Assembly: GCA_029935695.1 (NCBI GenBank)
Contig: JAOZJV010000201.1
Coordinates: 1 to 5,941, forward strand
Origin: Candidatus Krumholzibacteriia bacterium
GTDB taxonomy: Bacteria; Krumholzibacteriota; Krumholzibacteriia; LZORAL124-64-63
Reading direction: 5' to 3'
Length of the DNA: 5,941 nucleotides
The notes beneath the pieces were generated by a model, which made no database searches, was not told the DNA's origin, and saw only the letters and a program-made list of their open reading frames with translations. A program made the translations under genes and the position numbers. Numbering within the stretch: the stretch's first letter is position 1; each line of letters starts with the position of its first letter. Shown piece by piece: positions 5,891 through 5,941 of the stretch.

Positions 5891-5941
5891 TTACTGCCTG
5901 AACTGCATCTCATACAACTGCTGATAACGCCCGCCTGTGGC
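5891..5941 (-). CDS. C-terminal end of an ABC transporter, probably MsbA-like lipid A exporter (partial)
   Basis: Only the last 16 codons and a TAA stop (5893-5891) are in the window; the gene continues beyond the right edge on the minus strand. The visible peptide, ATGGRYQQLYEMQFRQ, matches the usual ending of fused permease/ATPase ABC exporters of the MsbA type, where a Gly-Gly-x-Tyr-x-x-Leu-Tyr-x-x-Gln-Phe ending follows the ATPase domain. MsbA flips lipid A-core across the inner membrane, which fits the adjacent LPS-core glycosyltransferase. No ATPase motif is visible in this fragment, so the call rests on the tail signature and context. Confidence 0.6.
   Translation of the reverse strand, partial: ATGGRYQQLYEMQFRQ

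Overview
The window looks like a chromosomal segment from a Gram-negative bacterium of moderately high GC. It holds a heptosyltransferase-like enzyme, a lipopolysaccharide (LPS)-core-type glycosyltransferase and the tail of an MsbA-like lipid exporter, so the cell makes an outer membrane with LPS. A free-standing SUMF1-domain secreted protein and an HNH protein with a DUF222-like N-terminal part are common in former Deltaproteobacteria (Desulfobacterota and relatives). That placement is an inference from gene style, not a proof.

Layout. (1) Positions 26-1900, plus strand: a phosphate module, made of an NptA-family Na+/phosphate cotransporter and a separate PhoU-like protein 33 nt downstream. 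It ends in a strong intrinsic terminator at 1923-1956. (2) Positions 1960-2961, minus strand: a glycosyltransferase family 9 (heptosyltransferase-like) gene, convergent with the phosphate pair. (3) Positions 3062-4908, minus strand: a two-gene unit, in which an HNH endonuclease-type gene overlaps a secreted SUMF1/formylglycine-generating-enzyme-like gene by the 4-nt junction ATGA. The GT9 gene follows 100 nt later on the same strand. (4) Positions 5102-5884, plus strand: a family 2 glycosyltransferase of the WaaE/KdtX type. It converges at 6 nt with (5), the last 16 codons of an ABC transporter, probably MsbA-like, at 5891-5941 on the minus strand.

How the parts fit. The transporter and PhoU-like protein form a phosphate uptake/efflux pair that is a single fused protein in some bacteria (e.g. 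YjbB). The GT9, GT2 and MsbA-like genes belong together as LPS core synthesis and export. The HNH-SUMF1 pair sits between the two glycosyltransferase genes and looks like the foreign element. It lies between two copies of a 12-nt direct repeat (2984-2995 and 4950-4961). The HNH gene also has a related GC-rich near-palindrome at each end in inverted orientation (3866-3890 and 5017-5041, 21 of 25 positions matching). The HNH start codon is in the loop of a small hairpin.

No tRNA, rRNA, CRISPR array, transposase or complete insertion sequence was seen. No gene-free stretch exceeds 300 nt; the longest, 4909-5101, is described under its repeat and hairpin features. I see no clear evidence of a wholly new system. 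The best candidate for follow-up is the HNH-SUMF1 unit and its flanking repeats.
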